A stretch of DNA of 64,000 nucleotides from Adiantum capillus-veneris (taxonomy: Eukaryota > Streptophyta > Polypodiopsida > Polypodiales > Pteridaceae), in the NCBI GenBank assembly GCA_014529385.2, contig CM043947.1, positions 116,478,087 through 116,542,086 of the forward strand, in the 5' to 3' direction. A program made the translations under genes and the position numbers. Positions 50,413-62,652 of this stretch are shown here, in pieces (within the stretch, counting starts at the first letter, position 1; the number at the start of each line of letters is the position of its first letter). The notes beneath the pieces are model-generated. The model worked only from the letters and a program-made list of their open reading frames with translations. It did not search any database and had not been told where the DNA came from.

Positions 50413-51146
50413 ATGCAAGCTACGGAGAAGGCCAAGAAAAGAGTGTCCCCGAAGGAGAAGCTGCAAGAGCTGCCACCCTGCCAACTGGACCCAAGTTCAG
50501 TAAAAACAGCCAAGGCAACATACTTGTCAAGAGAATAGCCTGAGGAAAACAATACCACGGTTTTCACAGGAAGGTTTAAGAGTGAAGAAGGACACCAAGT
50601 AGAGCTGCAAATGCTACCAAAAGAAATATATGATGTAGCTGCCACGCAAGACACAAAAGAAGCCAACCGAAGGCTAGGTCTCAGAGAATTCTATGACCAA
50701 GAACCATGCGGCGTAGATTTCTTGAAAGCATATGAGTTATTGTCTACAATCAAAGAGGATGGGTTAGCTCAAATTACTGATCAAGAAGGGAAAAAAGTAG
50801 AAGTCATAATCACAAAGGAAATTGTGGCTAAGGCACTGAAGTTGCCAACTCATGAATGACAATGCGGGCCTGAGATAAAAAGACAGCAGGCACATTCACC
50901 AAGGAGACTGCTGCTACAACTTTTTCAGACCTCATCCAAAGGTAAGTGGAAGAAGCAGGCTGCCTACACCATCAGCACTTCCACTTTTTAGCAAAGAGAC
51001 CGCCACGGTACACTACCCCAAATCATGCGGTTGCGACTACCTTCACCCAAGTGTTGAAGTTGACAACAAGGCAGCCGATTGATCATGCACCATATGTGCT
51101 AACAACACTGAAGGGCACCAAAAAAGAAGGTAAAATCACCTACTAG
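50413..51146 (+). pseudogene. Unrecognised ORF between the two arrays
   Basis: The ATG at 50413 opens MQATEKAKKRVSPKEKLQEL. A stop at 50536 is followed in frame by TVFTGRFKSEEGHQVELQ and LGLREFYDQEPCGVDFLKAY, then VEVIITKEIVAKALKLPTHE, ending at 50859. After a frameshift, GCLHHQHFHFLAKRPPRYTT and LTTRQPIDHAPYVLTTLKGT follow to 51146. The two pieces look like one decayed protein of roughly 250-300 residues. No family is recognised. Position upstream of gag suggests an element-borne ORF; a captured host fragment is the alternative. Confidence 0.45.
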
Positions 51147-51549
51147 GCGCGCCTGAAGTACTGACAACAATATCATACCATGCTATTGGCATGGCCGACA
51201 AATTTTCACCATGCCCAGATCAGAACACATGGATTGTGCCTGCGATGTGGGCCTTCTCCAAGAACTACATGTTCATCTAAGAGAGTATATAAGTCAAAAG
51301 AAAAATCTTCTGAAAGCTCCCACGATGCTCGGATAAGTAAATCACATTCCAGTCAGATTTGGGGCAAAAGATAGAGTCAAAAACACCAGAAAACCATAAC
51401 TTTGGCAAAAGGGCCATAAGACTCTGAAATTAGAAAATATGACCAAACAGAGCTGAAATTGATTCAAATCACAAAGTGATAGCACCAAAAATTGGGAAAT
51501 ACTTGTCAGAGAGAGCCTGTAAAATTTCATGAGATTTGGATCTGGTACT

Positions 51550-53376
51550 ACGATCGCCATCGTTGTACCTCAGTGTCAGAACTGTACAAGATTTGACATG
51601 TGCCTTCCTGATAAGATTCTGAACAAGTTTGTTTTAAGCAACCACACCCAAAAACATCAAAAAACAAGAAAATCAGGCCACTTGGACAAAACCAGCTTGA
51701 CAGACCCAGAAAGTGCAAAATCTTGGCTTTTAGTGATCCAAATGTAAAGTGACTTGGGGACTAGCCTTAGAACACCAGTGTCTACAAGCACACCAAAATT
51801 GGTCTGATTTGGCCTCTGTACTACGATCGCGATCGATGTACCTCAGTGCCATAATTGTACAAGATTTGACATGTGCCTTCCTAATAATATTCTAAACAAG
51901 TTTGTCTAAAGCAACCACACCCAAAAACATCAAAAATCAAGGAAATCAGGCCACTTGGGTAAAACTAGCCTGATAGACCCAGAAACTGCAAAATCTTGAC
52001 TTTTGGTGATCCAAATGCAAAAAGACTTGGGGGATAGTCTTCAAACATCAGTGTCTACAAGCATGCCAATTTGGTCTAATTTGGGCTCCAAACTACGATC
52101 GCGATCGGTGTACCTAAGTGCCAGATTTTGACCAGATTTCATCTGTGGGATCCTCAGGTGTATACAAACATAAAAGGCTAAAGGACCTAGGATCAAAAAC
52201 CACAAAAGACTAATCAAAACCACTGAATATAGATCCGAGTAAAAAACTGCTAAACTGGCATAGAAATCGACTTTCAGTAGACCAAAACACATCAAAACTG
52301 GGAAGAAACTATACAGAGGGATAGCTTGTACACATGACAACCCCAGATAGCTTTCAAATCCCAAAACAAACACCAAAATCAAGTCAAATTGACAGATACA
52401 GGAAATCAAACACTTCAGACCAAGAAACTGTAAATTCTTGACCTTTTTGAGTTCAAATTCAAAAAGATTTGGCAGGTAGTCTTAAAATAGCCTAGTGAAC
52501 AAGCTGGTGAAGTTTCATCCAATTTGGGCTCTAAACTACGATCGCGATCGGTGTACCTCAGTGCCAGACTTTACCCACACATACACCTAGGTTATATAAG
52601 ATACCAGGAGTTTTCAAAATTCAAAAAAATCACCAAAATAGCCAAAAATAACAGACAGTCAGGAAACCACTGTAGCAGACCAAGATCTGGTAAAAACTTG
52701 ACTTTTTTCTTTCCAAATTCAAAAAGATTTGGGGAGTAGACTGTACACATCATTGTCTACCATATCCACAAGTTTCATCCAATTTGGGCTCCAAAGTACG
52801 ATCGCGATCGGTGCACCATAGTGACATTTTGAGTTGAGACTTGGTGACTAGGTAGCTAATAACTAGACAAACAACTTTCTCAAAAGAACCAGGGTCAAAA
52901 AACCAAAAGACAGTTATCAAATAGGGCAAACACTGATCACTGATCCTTCAGACCAAAATTTTGAGAAAATTCAAGTTTTTGTGATCCAAATGCAAAGTGG
53001 GTTTGGGAATAGACTAATCATATCCATGTCTATCAACTCCTAAAATTTCATCCAATTTGGGCTCCAAACTACGATCGCGATCGGTGTACCCTAGTTACAT
53101 TTGGGATTGAAAATTTATGAGTAGGTAGCTGACATCTAGTGCAACATATTTTCCAAAAGGAGCAAGGTCAAAAAAGCAAAAGAAAGTGGTCAAAAGTCCC
53201 AGTTACACAATCAGGTCAATAACTACAAAACCACCTGGGATTTGGGTTTTCATTGGTCAAAACATTTCCAAATTCAAAAATAGAAAGACACTTGGTATCA
53301 AGACATCAAGGGCTAGCTATTGTGCAAAAATCTTCCAAATCTGTGACATCGGGTCAATGATCGCGATCGGTGTACC
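51550..53376 (+). repeat. GATCG-palindrome repeat array, element C leader
   Basis: Seven copies of ACGATCGCGATCGGTGTACC or a close variant occur at 51550, 51823, 52095, 52538, 52798, 53071 and 53357. The intervals are 273, 272, 443, 260, 273 and 286 bp. CGATCGCGATCG is a perfect palindrome. Most units are preceded by TTTCATCCAATTTGGGCTCC and share AGACCA, TTGACTTTT and GATCCAAATGCAAA blocks. Short frames through it are not genes. Confidence 0.85.
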
Positions 53377-53791
53377 TCTACATAGTGGGGGTATCTGACT
53401 TCATAAGTTTGTAGATCTACTTGAGTACATCCCAAATCTCAAGCTTGAGTGAAAAATACCCTCTGGAAGCCAAGATACAAGCCAAAGTTCCTGTGTGCTG
53501 GTCCTGAGACTGTTTTGAGTGCTGTTTCAAGTGCAGTTCACTAAAAGTGCTCTAACTTTTGACACAAAACTACAAATTGAGTCAGGTATAGCTAGGAAGA
53601 AAGCTTGCTGAATTTTTCTAGGTCTCCTAAATCCAAAATTTTAGGGTACCCGAAGACCAGTTTCCAGAGACCAAAAAGTCATAAATTCCTGACTTTTTCG
53701 AGACTTGACCAAGGGCAAAAAGGGATTGTCTGCACTAAGCCAAGGTGTTCTTATCAAGGACCATCATGAGAGTATTGAGTGAGGCTAAAAC

Positions 53792-55148
53792 ATGACAACT
53801 CATCCATCATTAGGGTTTCCCACTCAACTCAGAGCTATGCCACCTACACAAACAATAAGAAATACTGCAACACCTATAACAAGAGGGTTGAGACAAGACC
53901 ATGAGGCTTATCAATCATATCAAGCCAAACCTCAAGGCATGGCTCATGGATAATTGTCAAGTGATCATGTAGCTCACTAGAAGCCAAACCAATCAACTAA
54001 AATGCGGGAGTTTGGAAGAACAAAAGTGAAAATTGCTGGAGACTTAGAGGAGAAGCATCCTCTAATCAACAAACCCAACGTGAGGTTCATCAAAACCAAT
54101 GAAGCCACGAGAGTTCTAATGGATTACACTTATGATGGCCTTTATAGGCTACCTATTGGTGATCAAAACAACTTCTATATATGTTTAAATTCCATCATTT
54201 AAGAGTTGACAGACTACAAGAACCTCTATGCCTTCACATACATAGATGACCAGGGAGTGCAAGTTCTAATGGTAGATAAGTATGGACGAGAGTACAAACT
54301 TATCAGCCCAATTGAGCTAGAAAGATATACATACATGGGTACTCCAATCACTGCTTACTACTTTCAACCGAGTGTAAGCGTACCAGGGTTTTTTGAGACT
54401 GATTTGCAAGAAGCTAACATTGAAACTATGGGCTCAAATGGACCTCAAACATCCAAAATAGCTATTCACGAGTGTAGCTCCTACCTCATTCAGTGGAACC
54501 AAGAGACCACCAATTAGACTTACAAATCCATCAACATTTCCAAAACATGTCTCAAAGGGGATTCCACTAGGATTTTCTCCAAGACGAGAAGAAGGAACGA
54601 GGGATGTCTTTCTGAGAGACCCCAACACGCTAAGATACATGGTTGAACCAGAACCAATGAGACCATATCAATTGGCCAAATGTGTCAAGAAGAAGTATGA
54701 TGGATTAAGGGATCCATACGTACATGCATCCTTGTTCAAACAAGTGTTAAGAGTTGAACAAGTATTTTTTTTTCATACACAATATGAGGGATTTGGCTTA
54801 ACCTTGGAAGGGATAGCATTGAATTGGTTCCAACCGTTGGACAAAAATTCCTTCTCAAATGTTGAACTACTGTTGCAAGAATTTATTGTGGAGTTATCTA
54901 AAAGGGGAATCAAGCATAACAGAGTGTCCCAAATCTATGCGTTCAAGCAAAAAGAAGATGAGAGAGTGAAGGAAGCATCTCTACACTTCAAACAATATAC
55001 AGAGAGATGTCCGGAACGCAAGTTACCACAGGATGAAAGATTATCAATTCTCTTCATAGAGGGTTTGAAAAATGAAACTCTCAAGAAATATTTACACTTA
55101 AAAGGATGTACTTCCTTTGAACAAGTCACGAGAGAAGCGTTATCCTAG
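53792..55148 (+). pseudogene. Element C gag, broken
   Basis: The likely start is ATG 53792 (MTTHPSLGFPTQLRAM), with stops at 53951 and 54200 in the same frame, then 54206-54517. After a frameshift the capsid part 54639-55148 is open: KCVKKKYDGLRDPYVHASLF, EGFGLTLEGIALNWF, RGIKHNRVSQIYAFKQKED and CPERKLPQDERLSILFIEGL. It aligns block by block with element B gag. Confidence 0.78.
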
Positions 55149-55510
55149 TTGACAATTGTAAAGCCTATGGTGAAGAAATTGGTGATACAAAGATCACTAT
55201 GGATAATGCTCCTTTAGCATCTAGTGAAACCAACACAAGGCAAGTGGTTATGTCTCAATAAATGACCAACCTAGATGCGCTGGTAGCACAAGTAGCACAC
55301 CGAATAAAATGGTGTTCCATTGAGCAAAAATGGACCAATCATGAGATGAGTGAGTGCTGCTATAATCAAACCTACACGAGGGGGATACTATTTGGACATC
55401 AAATAGAAAAACAAAAGCCATTATCAAATCATCCATTATTTCAAAATAGGGTTGTATCAAGGGCTTTACAAAGAGTTGAGGTATCATAACCTAGGCTAAG
55501 GCAAGAACCT

Positions 55511-55765
55511 ATGAGAAAACTCTATTCATCGAATGAGGACACTCTGATGTTCATAGCCAATCAAGAGCGTAGACCAGAGACCATTCTGGCTAAGCAAGAA
55601 CAACCATCAATTGTGCCACTAGTGACTCAACATGATGGACCATGCTACAAGTGTGGAGGTAATCATTGGGCCAAGAATTGTTCTCGTGTAGAGATAATTG
55701 GATATTGTTTGGAGTGTGCCATTACACACGTTGTTCCAAATTTTCCAAAACACCCAAACAAATAG
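55511..55765 (+). pseudogene. Element C gag zinc-knuckle region
   Basis: CYKCGGNHWAKNC fits a CX2CX3HX4C knuckle (shorter than the usual X4), followed by GYCLECAITHVVP, a damaged second knuckle matching the second site in element B. Basic, Gln/Glu-rich sequence continues in 55778-56050. Confidence 0.65.
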
Positions 55766-55777
55766 GGGAAAACAACA

Positions 55778-56904
55778 ATGAATTTTGTGGAAGTGTTACC
55801 TTCTCCAAGTGGATCAGAGGCAGAACCCAAAATTATTGTGAAGGTAGTGACTAGAGCCCAAGAAAAAGAAAATGCTGAGGACCAAGCTAATGAGGAGAAA
55901 GATCAACAACCCAAACAAGGGGAAACAACTAGTGCGTCAGTGAGGACTGGGAGAAATCTTGGAAAGCCAAAAGAGACAGAATTAAAGCAAAAACGATTAC
56001 AAATCAAACTGCACTACAAACAGAAATACAAGAGACAAAGGAGCAGTTAAAACAAGAACGGGAAAACAAAACGGTGGTGAGCGATAAGAAACGAAGGAAG
56101 GCGTCTTCCGGAGGATCTCTGTTGGTAGACAAAGTCCTAGAGCCATTAGATGATGCCCTGGAAGCATATGAGGCTAGATTGAAACCCAACCAAAACCTAG
56201 AGCAACGAGGGATGAAATATCCTCATGCTGAGGTAGAGACTGAGAGGTTGAAAATGTGTACGAGATTGGTAAAAATTGCACAGGCAATGATGGAGCCTGA
56301 AGCACCAATTCCACCTCCAGAAACAAAACCAAAAAGTGTTGGATTTGAAATGCCTAACGCAAAGGTTGTTGAAACATTAACTCAAAGAAACATTGAGCTA
56401 GAATCACAAAAGGATGTGCAAGCAAAGACTGCAACACAAGAAACCAACAACTTAGAAATTCAACTAGATGATCAAGTAGTGGCCAACACCACTAATGATG
56501 CAAGGTCAAGATCACAATTTATGGCACCTATCCCAGAGATAGATGAACCATGGCCAAATGAATTTTGGGAAGCAATTTGAAGTGCAATATATAAAAGTGC
56601 GACTTTCCAATCTGCACCCATAATTGAGGTCAATACAAGGCATGAACTCTATCAAGGAGACATTCAATCTCTAAATGGAGATGCAGGGACGGAAGTTTCA
56701 ATTGGAAGAAAACCAAAGTCCTTGAAGACCTTACCCTCATACATAGGAGAACATGAGGCGGACTCAGAGACTAGAGTGGTGCCATCTCAGAGGAAATACA
56801 TATCCAAGATGATGGATACAAAGAGTATGCAAGACTTGGTGTCAGCTCCAATACAGTGCACCACTACTCTATCTGAACTGATTAAGATTAGACCACATGT
56901 ATAG
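55778..56904 (+). pseudogene. Element C gag-protease linker
   Basis: Open frames 55778-56050, 56074-56580 and 56722-56904 are charged and Gln-rich, probably coiled or disordered. SLKTLPSYIGEHEADS and SAPIQCTTTLSELI match element B. No known domain. Confidence 0.5.
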
Positions 56905-57099
56905 GATGAAGTAGGCAACAATTTGGGGAAGATGGGATTAAAGATACCTCTTCAAGATCTACCCTCAAATGAACAATCAAACAAAACTCAACAAGAAAGT
57001 GCAAACGCTAAACCTGTGCCAATAAACAAGGTGGGGGGAATATTGCGAAGGAGAAAAAGGAAACACCACCTACCTGTGGAATAGAAATGAGTTAAAACA

Positions 57100-57489
57100 T
57101 TGGCTATACTTGATAGTGGGGATGGAGTAGCCATAGCCACAAAAGACATTTGGAAAAAATGGGGTAGACCAGCGCTTAGGAAAACTAGAATGAAGCTGCA
57201 ACTTGCAGATGGATACATGGAAAAAACTATGGGTATCTTAGAGCAAATTATTGGAACTTCTTGTGGAATTGAATATGAACATACATTTGCAATAGTAGAT
57301 TTTGGGAAAGGGAACAATATTGATATTATTTTAGGAACACCTTTCATGCGTCAACTTAAGATGGTTCAAGATTGGGGCTATGACTATATCTACTTGAGAC
57401 ATAAAAAGATCACCATAAAAATAAGCATAAAAGACCATAGCTATAGAGATGTGAATAGAACTCCTTTAGAAGAAATTGACTCTCTATAG
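57100..57489 (+). pseudogene. Element C retropepsin-like protease
   Basis: AILDSGDGVAIATKDIW keeps the DSG active site. CGIEYEHTFAIVDFGKG and DIILGTPFMRQLKMVQDWGY follow, with ILGTP in place of ILGRP. The 130-codon domain is open. It is the best-preserved protease of the window, but upstream stops separate it from gag. The tail continues in another frame to about 57900, matching B (CILERSMDDEAYIPEPFP, FEPFGWDQILATLDV). Confidence 0.78.
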
Positions 57490-57904
57490 CCAATGGTAAA
57501 GAGATACCTGCGTGGCTACAAACCAAACAAGAACTTTGGATATGTGGTGCTTCGAAGTGTGGAAGCTCAGTGAAGGAGAATTGCATCCTAGAAAGATCAA
57601 TGGACGATGAAGCTTACATACCGGAACCCTTTCCAGAGCAATTATTTGAACCCTTTGGATGGGATCAAATACTGGCGACTCTTGATGTGTGTGTGAAAGA
57701 GGTGACCCCGACTAAATTTTGAGATGAGGAAGGGTATGATATAACTCCCGTATTTACGATAAAGGTGTTGAAGGAAGATAACGAGATTTGTGAGTGTGAA
57801 GGAAGAAAAGGTGAAACAGATAGCTACGTCAGGGAGCATGATGCCAAAGTTCACATGAAGAAAGCAAAGCAACAACGAGAATATGTCATCATATACCTGA
57901 AGAA

Positions 57905-60020
57905 TCGACAAAATCTATTTCAAAGAAGCAGACTCTAGAAAAAGTGCAAATGAAAGCAAATGAAGGAGAAAAGATTCCAAATTCAACAACAAATCTTCAA
58001 CAAGCACAAGATCAAGACAAGAACAGGGACAGAGAAGAAGATTGATTGTCTCCTTTGGCGATCAAATTCAGCATACGCAGTGTCGTGCTGTGACACGTAC
58101 ATAGTGGGAACGCATGCTACAAGATCTATCTTGTAATTTTTTAGATAAAAATTATATTTCCTATAATGTACATATGCATATTTAAGTATAATAATAAGCC
58201 TTCTATCTCATCCTATTCTTACTTTACCATCAGAAAATACTATGGGAAAAGCATCAATAGCTCCGCCTCTTTAACTTGGGGTAAAAAGCATTGATTATTT
58301 ATTTCTACTATCTCATTATCATCTCACACCCTAGCTAGATCCTATATCTAGGGTAAACTCCAATATATATATATTCTATGTATTTTTCATATTTTTCTTA
58401 TATATTTTTTTTAAATAGCTACTAGGAGGGAATCAAATCCTAGTGGGACACTAGGTGGCATGATTTCAAAGATACACTTATTTTAATGCATTATTGCAAG
58501 CATGATTACAAAACTTTGTCAAGGAGCAATGTCATGCTTTCATATGGCATGAGGTGTCCTTTGGAATCAAATGAAAGTCTAGGCTAAGGGGACCACATGA
58601 AAACTTTTGCTGCCAGAAATGAACCCTATTTTGATGATTTTTTTACACAAGGTTCCAATCCGAATTGGAAATTGATTTTAAAATGAAAATCGTAGCTAAT
58701 AAGCTGAAGTTTGTGCCTATATTTTTACTTTTTTATTTGGAGCCACGGTTGAGGAGATATGATCAAAATACTAGACCCCAGTCTGCCCACATCATGCAGG
58801 GACAGCTCATTTCCAACTTTTCCAATTCCTGTTCACACTGGCTCCTCTCTTCTTGTGTAAACCCTTGGGGGTTCCCTTCACCTATAAAAGGGGACCTCTT
58901 CTTCCTTGAAAAGAACATAAGCATTCAAGCCATTAATGAGAGTAATTCTTGAGGGAGTGAGTAGTAATGCCTAACTGTACTTAGCCATTAACATAAGCCC
59001 AAGCCTACACTTTCTCCTAGAGGAAGACTAGCCATTCTTGTATGCTATCCTTGGAAGATCAACTCTAATCAAATAAGGTCTTGGACTTGGCGTATCAATT
59101 ATCAACGTTGAATTCTCCCCTCTTCTTCTCTCTCCATCAATAATGGTGTCGAAGGGTTTGTCAAGTAAGATGTGTTCTACATTGATGTTTTCTTGATTTC
59201 TTGTTGTTTTCTTTTTCATCTCTATCCAGCATATATATATATATCTAATCTCATCTCCTTAACCAAATCTATCTCTTCCACTCTTAGTAATTCATCCTCT
59301 CTACAAAATTTTAGGTTCTCCTTGCTACAGGTACATCTCACCCCGTAGTATCCTTATTGCCTACGGGCAAGAATAGGGCTTGGGAGGGAAACTCTCTTCT
59401 CTTCTCTCATATCTACATTTCTCACATACTATCCTAGATGAATAACCCACATGATGATAATTTCTATTGCTTTCACTCTGTACGATCTATTAGAATTAAC
59501 GTATGGATTAGCCGTAAAATACACTTCCAACAACGTATAGTGTTTCTCTTTGACCTAGAAAGGATCAATGAAATACTTCTATCACCGGATCCCATCATAC
59601 TACCTCTCATAGACTATAACTTTTCTTTTGACGTAAGCGTAGTTATCTTGCTATGAACCAAGTGGATTTGTACACACAATTAATCCCAATCACTAGACAA
59701 AATATATATATTATGGTAAGCACAAAACTACAATTCCAAAGAACAATTCGTAGCATATTTGGTCAGCCAAGATTGAATGCATTAACTCATCTATTAACCC
59801 TTTCATATTACCCATGATACGATATGACCATAGCCTTGATGTTTTCATCTTTGTGTTATTTTGACATTTTGTTTTGTGTTCTTTCTTTGTGCATGTGAGT
59901 GTAAGAGAGAATGGGTGGGCTTCTTTGATTGTAATTATTTCCAAAACCTAGTCTTCATGGCATCTATGGTTTAACTCCTTCATATGGTTTTTGTTGAGTT
60001 CTCTCACAAACTCTCACAGC
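57905..60020. other. Non-coding stretch where pol should be
   Basis: No RT, RNase H or integrase motif on either strand, although B carries about 3.8 kb of them at this point. CTATAAAAGGGG at about 58880 resembles a TATA box, followed by CT-rich text. A (AT)n tract lies at about 59229-59243. It may be a solo LTR or other insertion combined with a deletion. No borders were found. Confidence 0.45.
58882..58889 (+). promoter_or_regulatory. TATA box candidate
   Basis: TATAAAAG in CACCTATAAAAGGGGACC, a near-ideal plant TATA context. No gene follows, so it is more likely an LTR-type promoter. Confidence 0.4.
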
Positions 60021-60030
60021 CATAAGCCCG

Positions 60031-61556
60031 GTGCTTTCCTGGAAAGATCGCAAATTTCTCGACAACGGAGAAATAGGACTCAAAATCACATATTTAGCTG
60101 TGATAGATCCAAAAGCGTCAAAAAATCTAATGACTTATGGAACCTGGATCATGATGGGAAAGCCGCCAATCACTGAGCTAGAGGAGATAGTATACACAAG
60201 TTCAAAATTAGAGAGTCCTAGCTTTGGAGTGGCAGAAGTTGTACTCAAATTGAGTACCGGGGAGTATAAAGATACTTTCCACATAATCAACTCCCATCAT
60301 ATCAAAGAGAGTCTATTCCTGACAAAAAGCTAGAGGAACATCTTTTTTCGACAACAATCAAAAGCTTCAACAACAACGGTAAGACTCCATGCAGCTTCTC
60401 AAATCCATGCAGAGGAGAAATCGCCAACCATCACGGAAAAAGGTAAAGCAAAGGTAAACATTGAAGTATATCAACCTCACAAGACGACTTTACCTTCAAC
60501 GAGCTTCCATCAAATTTTCCACAAAGCCTCTACATCAAGAGCCACACCATCAATGATGCAATGGAAACCAAAGCAAAAAGTCTATCAATCAAAGTTTCCA
60601 TCACAAAAAAGCATCCAGAAGAAGCCGAATAATGTCAACCAAGTGTTGGTATCCAAAGAGCACATCCAAGTCAAAGACCCAGTTTGGATACATGAAACAC
60701 GGGTTCAACCACAACAACAAAAGGTGATAGGGTGGATAGCATCAAATGAGTCAATCACTGCTCAAGGCTACTTCCAAGGAAACACTAATGTTTGGGCCAA
60801 AAAGCCTAAAGTAACAGCCTGGACCTACCCACCTCAACCAACGAGTTCTACAAGGAACAAGACGTGCTATCAACGGAATACAAAATACTCAGGCAAGCAA
60901 AAGAACACCAACAAAAGTCAAACAAAAAAACCTTCCAAGAAAGCAGCACAACAAGTATGGGTACCAAAGTCAAACTTCAACGAAGCTACCCAACACAAAC
61001 AGATGCAGCAGCGGATGGTTCCCGTCAAGCTACTTGAAGCACAAGGATTCTATGAAGGTAACACCCGAATATGGTTACCCAAAGTAGTAGAGCCACTAAG
61101 ACCAACCAAGTAGCAAAGGACCCCACACAAATACAATTAACAACAACAAAGAGCCAATGGAGACTAAGCATAACCAAGGGAGAAACAACCTCAAAATGGA
61201 TCCCTCGTTTTCTACTACAAAAGCAAGGCTTTTACAATGGTAATAGCCAAGTATGGATACAAAATCCTAGTGTCCATCAAGTCAAGGGAGCAAATCATGA
61301 AGCGAGAACAAAGTGGGTCCCAAAACCACTGTTGAAAACTCAAGCTCCTGACAAAGAAGAAAAAGTAAAGGTACAACAATGCGGCCTCCTTACGGAACAT
61401 CCCATGCAACAAAAGAAGGTAGAGGAGTCGAAGTATGCCAACTTACTTGAAAATATGGTGGCATCCAAAGACCAAAGCAATGATAGAGGCCTTAATCTCA
61501 AGAACCTATGGCATTGGGTTTCAGTCCATGAACAGGTAAGTCCAAGTTGCCATTAA
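60031..61556 (+). pseudogene. Element C extra 3' ORF: degenerate protease-like domain plus W[VI]PK repeats
   Basis: The frame from 60031 reads RKFLDNGEIGLKITYLAVID, then PKASKNLM. It aligns with the LVDTGA region of the B ORF, but the triad is DPK. SHHIKESLFLTKS matches ETMILEISWM. After a stop at 60331 the same frame continues to 61113 and, one frameshift later, to 61556. It contains repeats of the form [KR]-[WM]-[VI]-P-x2-LL-x2-QGFY-x-GN-x3-W at about 60740, 61015, 61195 and 61310, plus WVPK at about 60958. The repeat part is Gln/Lys-rich. Function unknown. Confidence 0.65.
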
Positions 61557-62640
61557 AAATACATGGCATAAAAGTCAAGAGTCAGGAAACTGAGCCATTA
61601 AATGAGAAAGGCATTAGTCCCAAAGCTTTAAGTAATCTTCTATGTGGTCTAAGAGTCTTAGCTATTCTAGGTACTGCTCAAGGTGGAGGAGTTGAGCATA
61701 TTTATGTTGTGTCACTCATGCTGGTATAGGTGAGCATAAGACTCCAAGTCTATGTATTTTAAGTTTGGTAAAGTGAAGAAGAGAGTCTAAAAGACACTCA
61801 TGCACTATGCGTAGTGAGTAATGAGAGGAGGAGCTTCAACATCAAAAACCCTTCTTGGAAATGTGGAAGCTATTGAGATGTCCCTAGATATCACATGTGC
61901 TACATTTGTTCCTTGAAGCACCCAACAACTCATTTTTCACACCGCATTATTCTCTTGAAAGAAACCTTGTGTGCATATAGAGTGTCCCATGATTGGCACT
62001 TGCATTACGCACTCTTACTTTATTTCTCCCAAGCACTCACCTTGCATGAACAGGTACTCAACTTCCAAGTGCTCAACCCCAATAAGAGCGTATACCAAAG
62101 GCTCTAGACCCTAATTTAGAAACACCCATCACTATTCTATTGTATATATTCCTTCCATCAAATGAAACCAATAAAGAATTTGTTACACGATCTTCAAAGA
62201 GATAAAGTGGGGCCACATTATTCTCAACTATGCTTCGACAAGAGCAGCTCTTATCTTCAAAGATACCAACAAAGCTCTATCCACAGTGACAAAGAAAATC
62301 AGATTGGACATGCCAGTGCACACATGTCAAAGTCTCAAACATTTTGAGATACGATCTCCAATAAAAATTCAACTGCACCAGGAGGCAAAGTATCCAAAGA
62401 ACAGGTATCATCGACCAACTGCATGAATGGAAAGGTAAAGTAGGATGTGCAACAACATGCACGAATGCCTTGTCCACAACATCCAAATCACAAAGAACAC
62501 ATGTTAATCAATCAAAGGCAAATGGGCACCCCATTTGAAAAAGCAAAACATGCCAGATATAACTCAATCAAGGAAGGGGGGAGTCTCTTCAACAAGCAGA
62601 CCAGACTGCAAATGGTCGTGTCAAGGGACGACACGAGCTA
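61557..62640 (+). other. Element C 3' untranslated stretch
   Basis: No recognised coding region. Small frames (61895-62107, 62162-62347, 62447-62641) show no motif. Confidence 0.4.
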
Positions 62641-62652
62641 GGAACGGGGGAG
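62641..62652 (+). promoter_or_regulatory. Element C polypurine tract
   Basis: GGAACGGGGGAG immediately before the TG of the LTR. Confidence 0.75.

Noticed and set aside
51550-53376. CRISPR array
   Set aside because: Spacing of about 270 bp, degenerate spacers and a plant retroelement context do not fit; the repeated motif is a palindrome in an element leader.
58043-60020. A complete solo LTR in the gap of element C
   Set aside because: TATA-like and purine-rich signals exist, but no matched TG...CA ends or target duplication could be identified.
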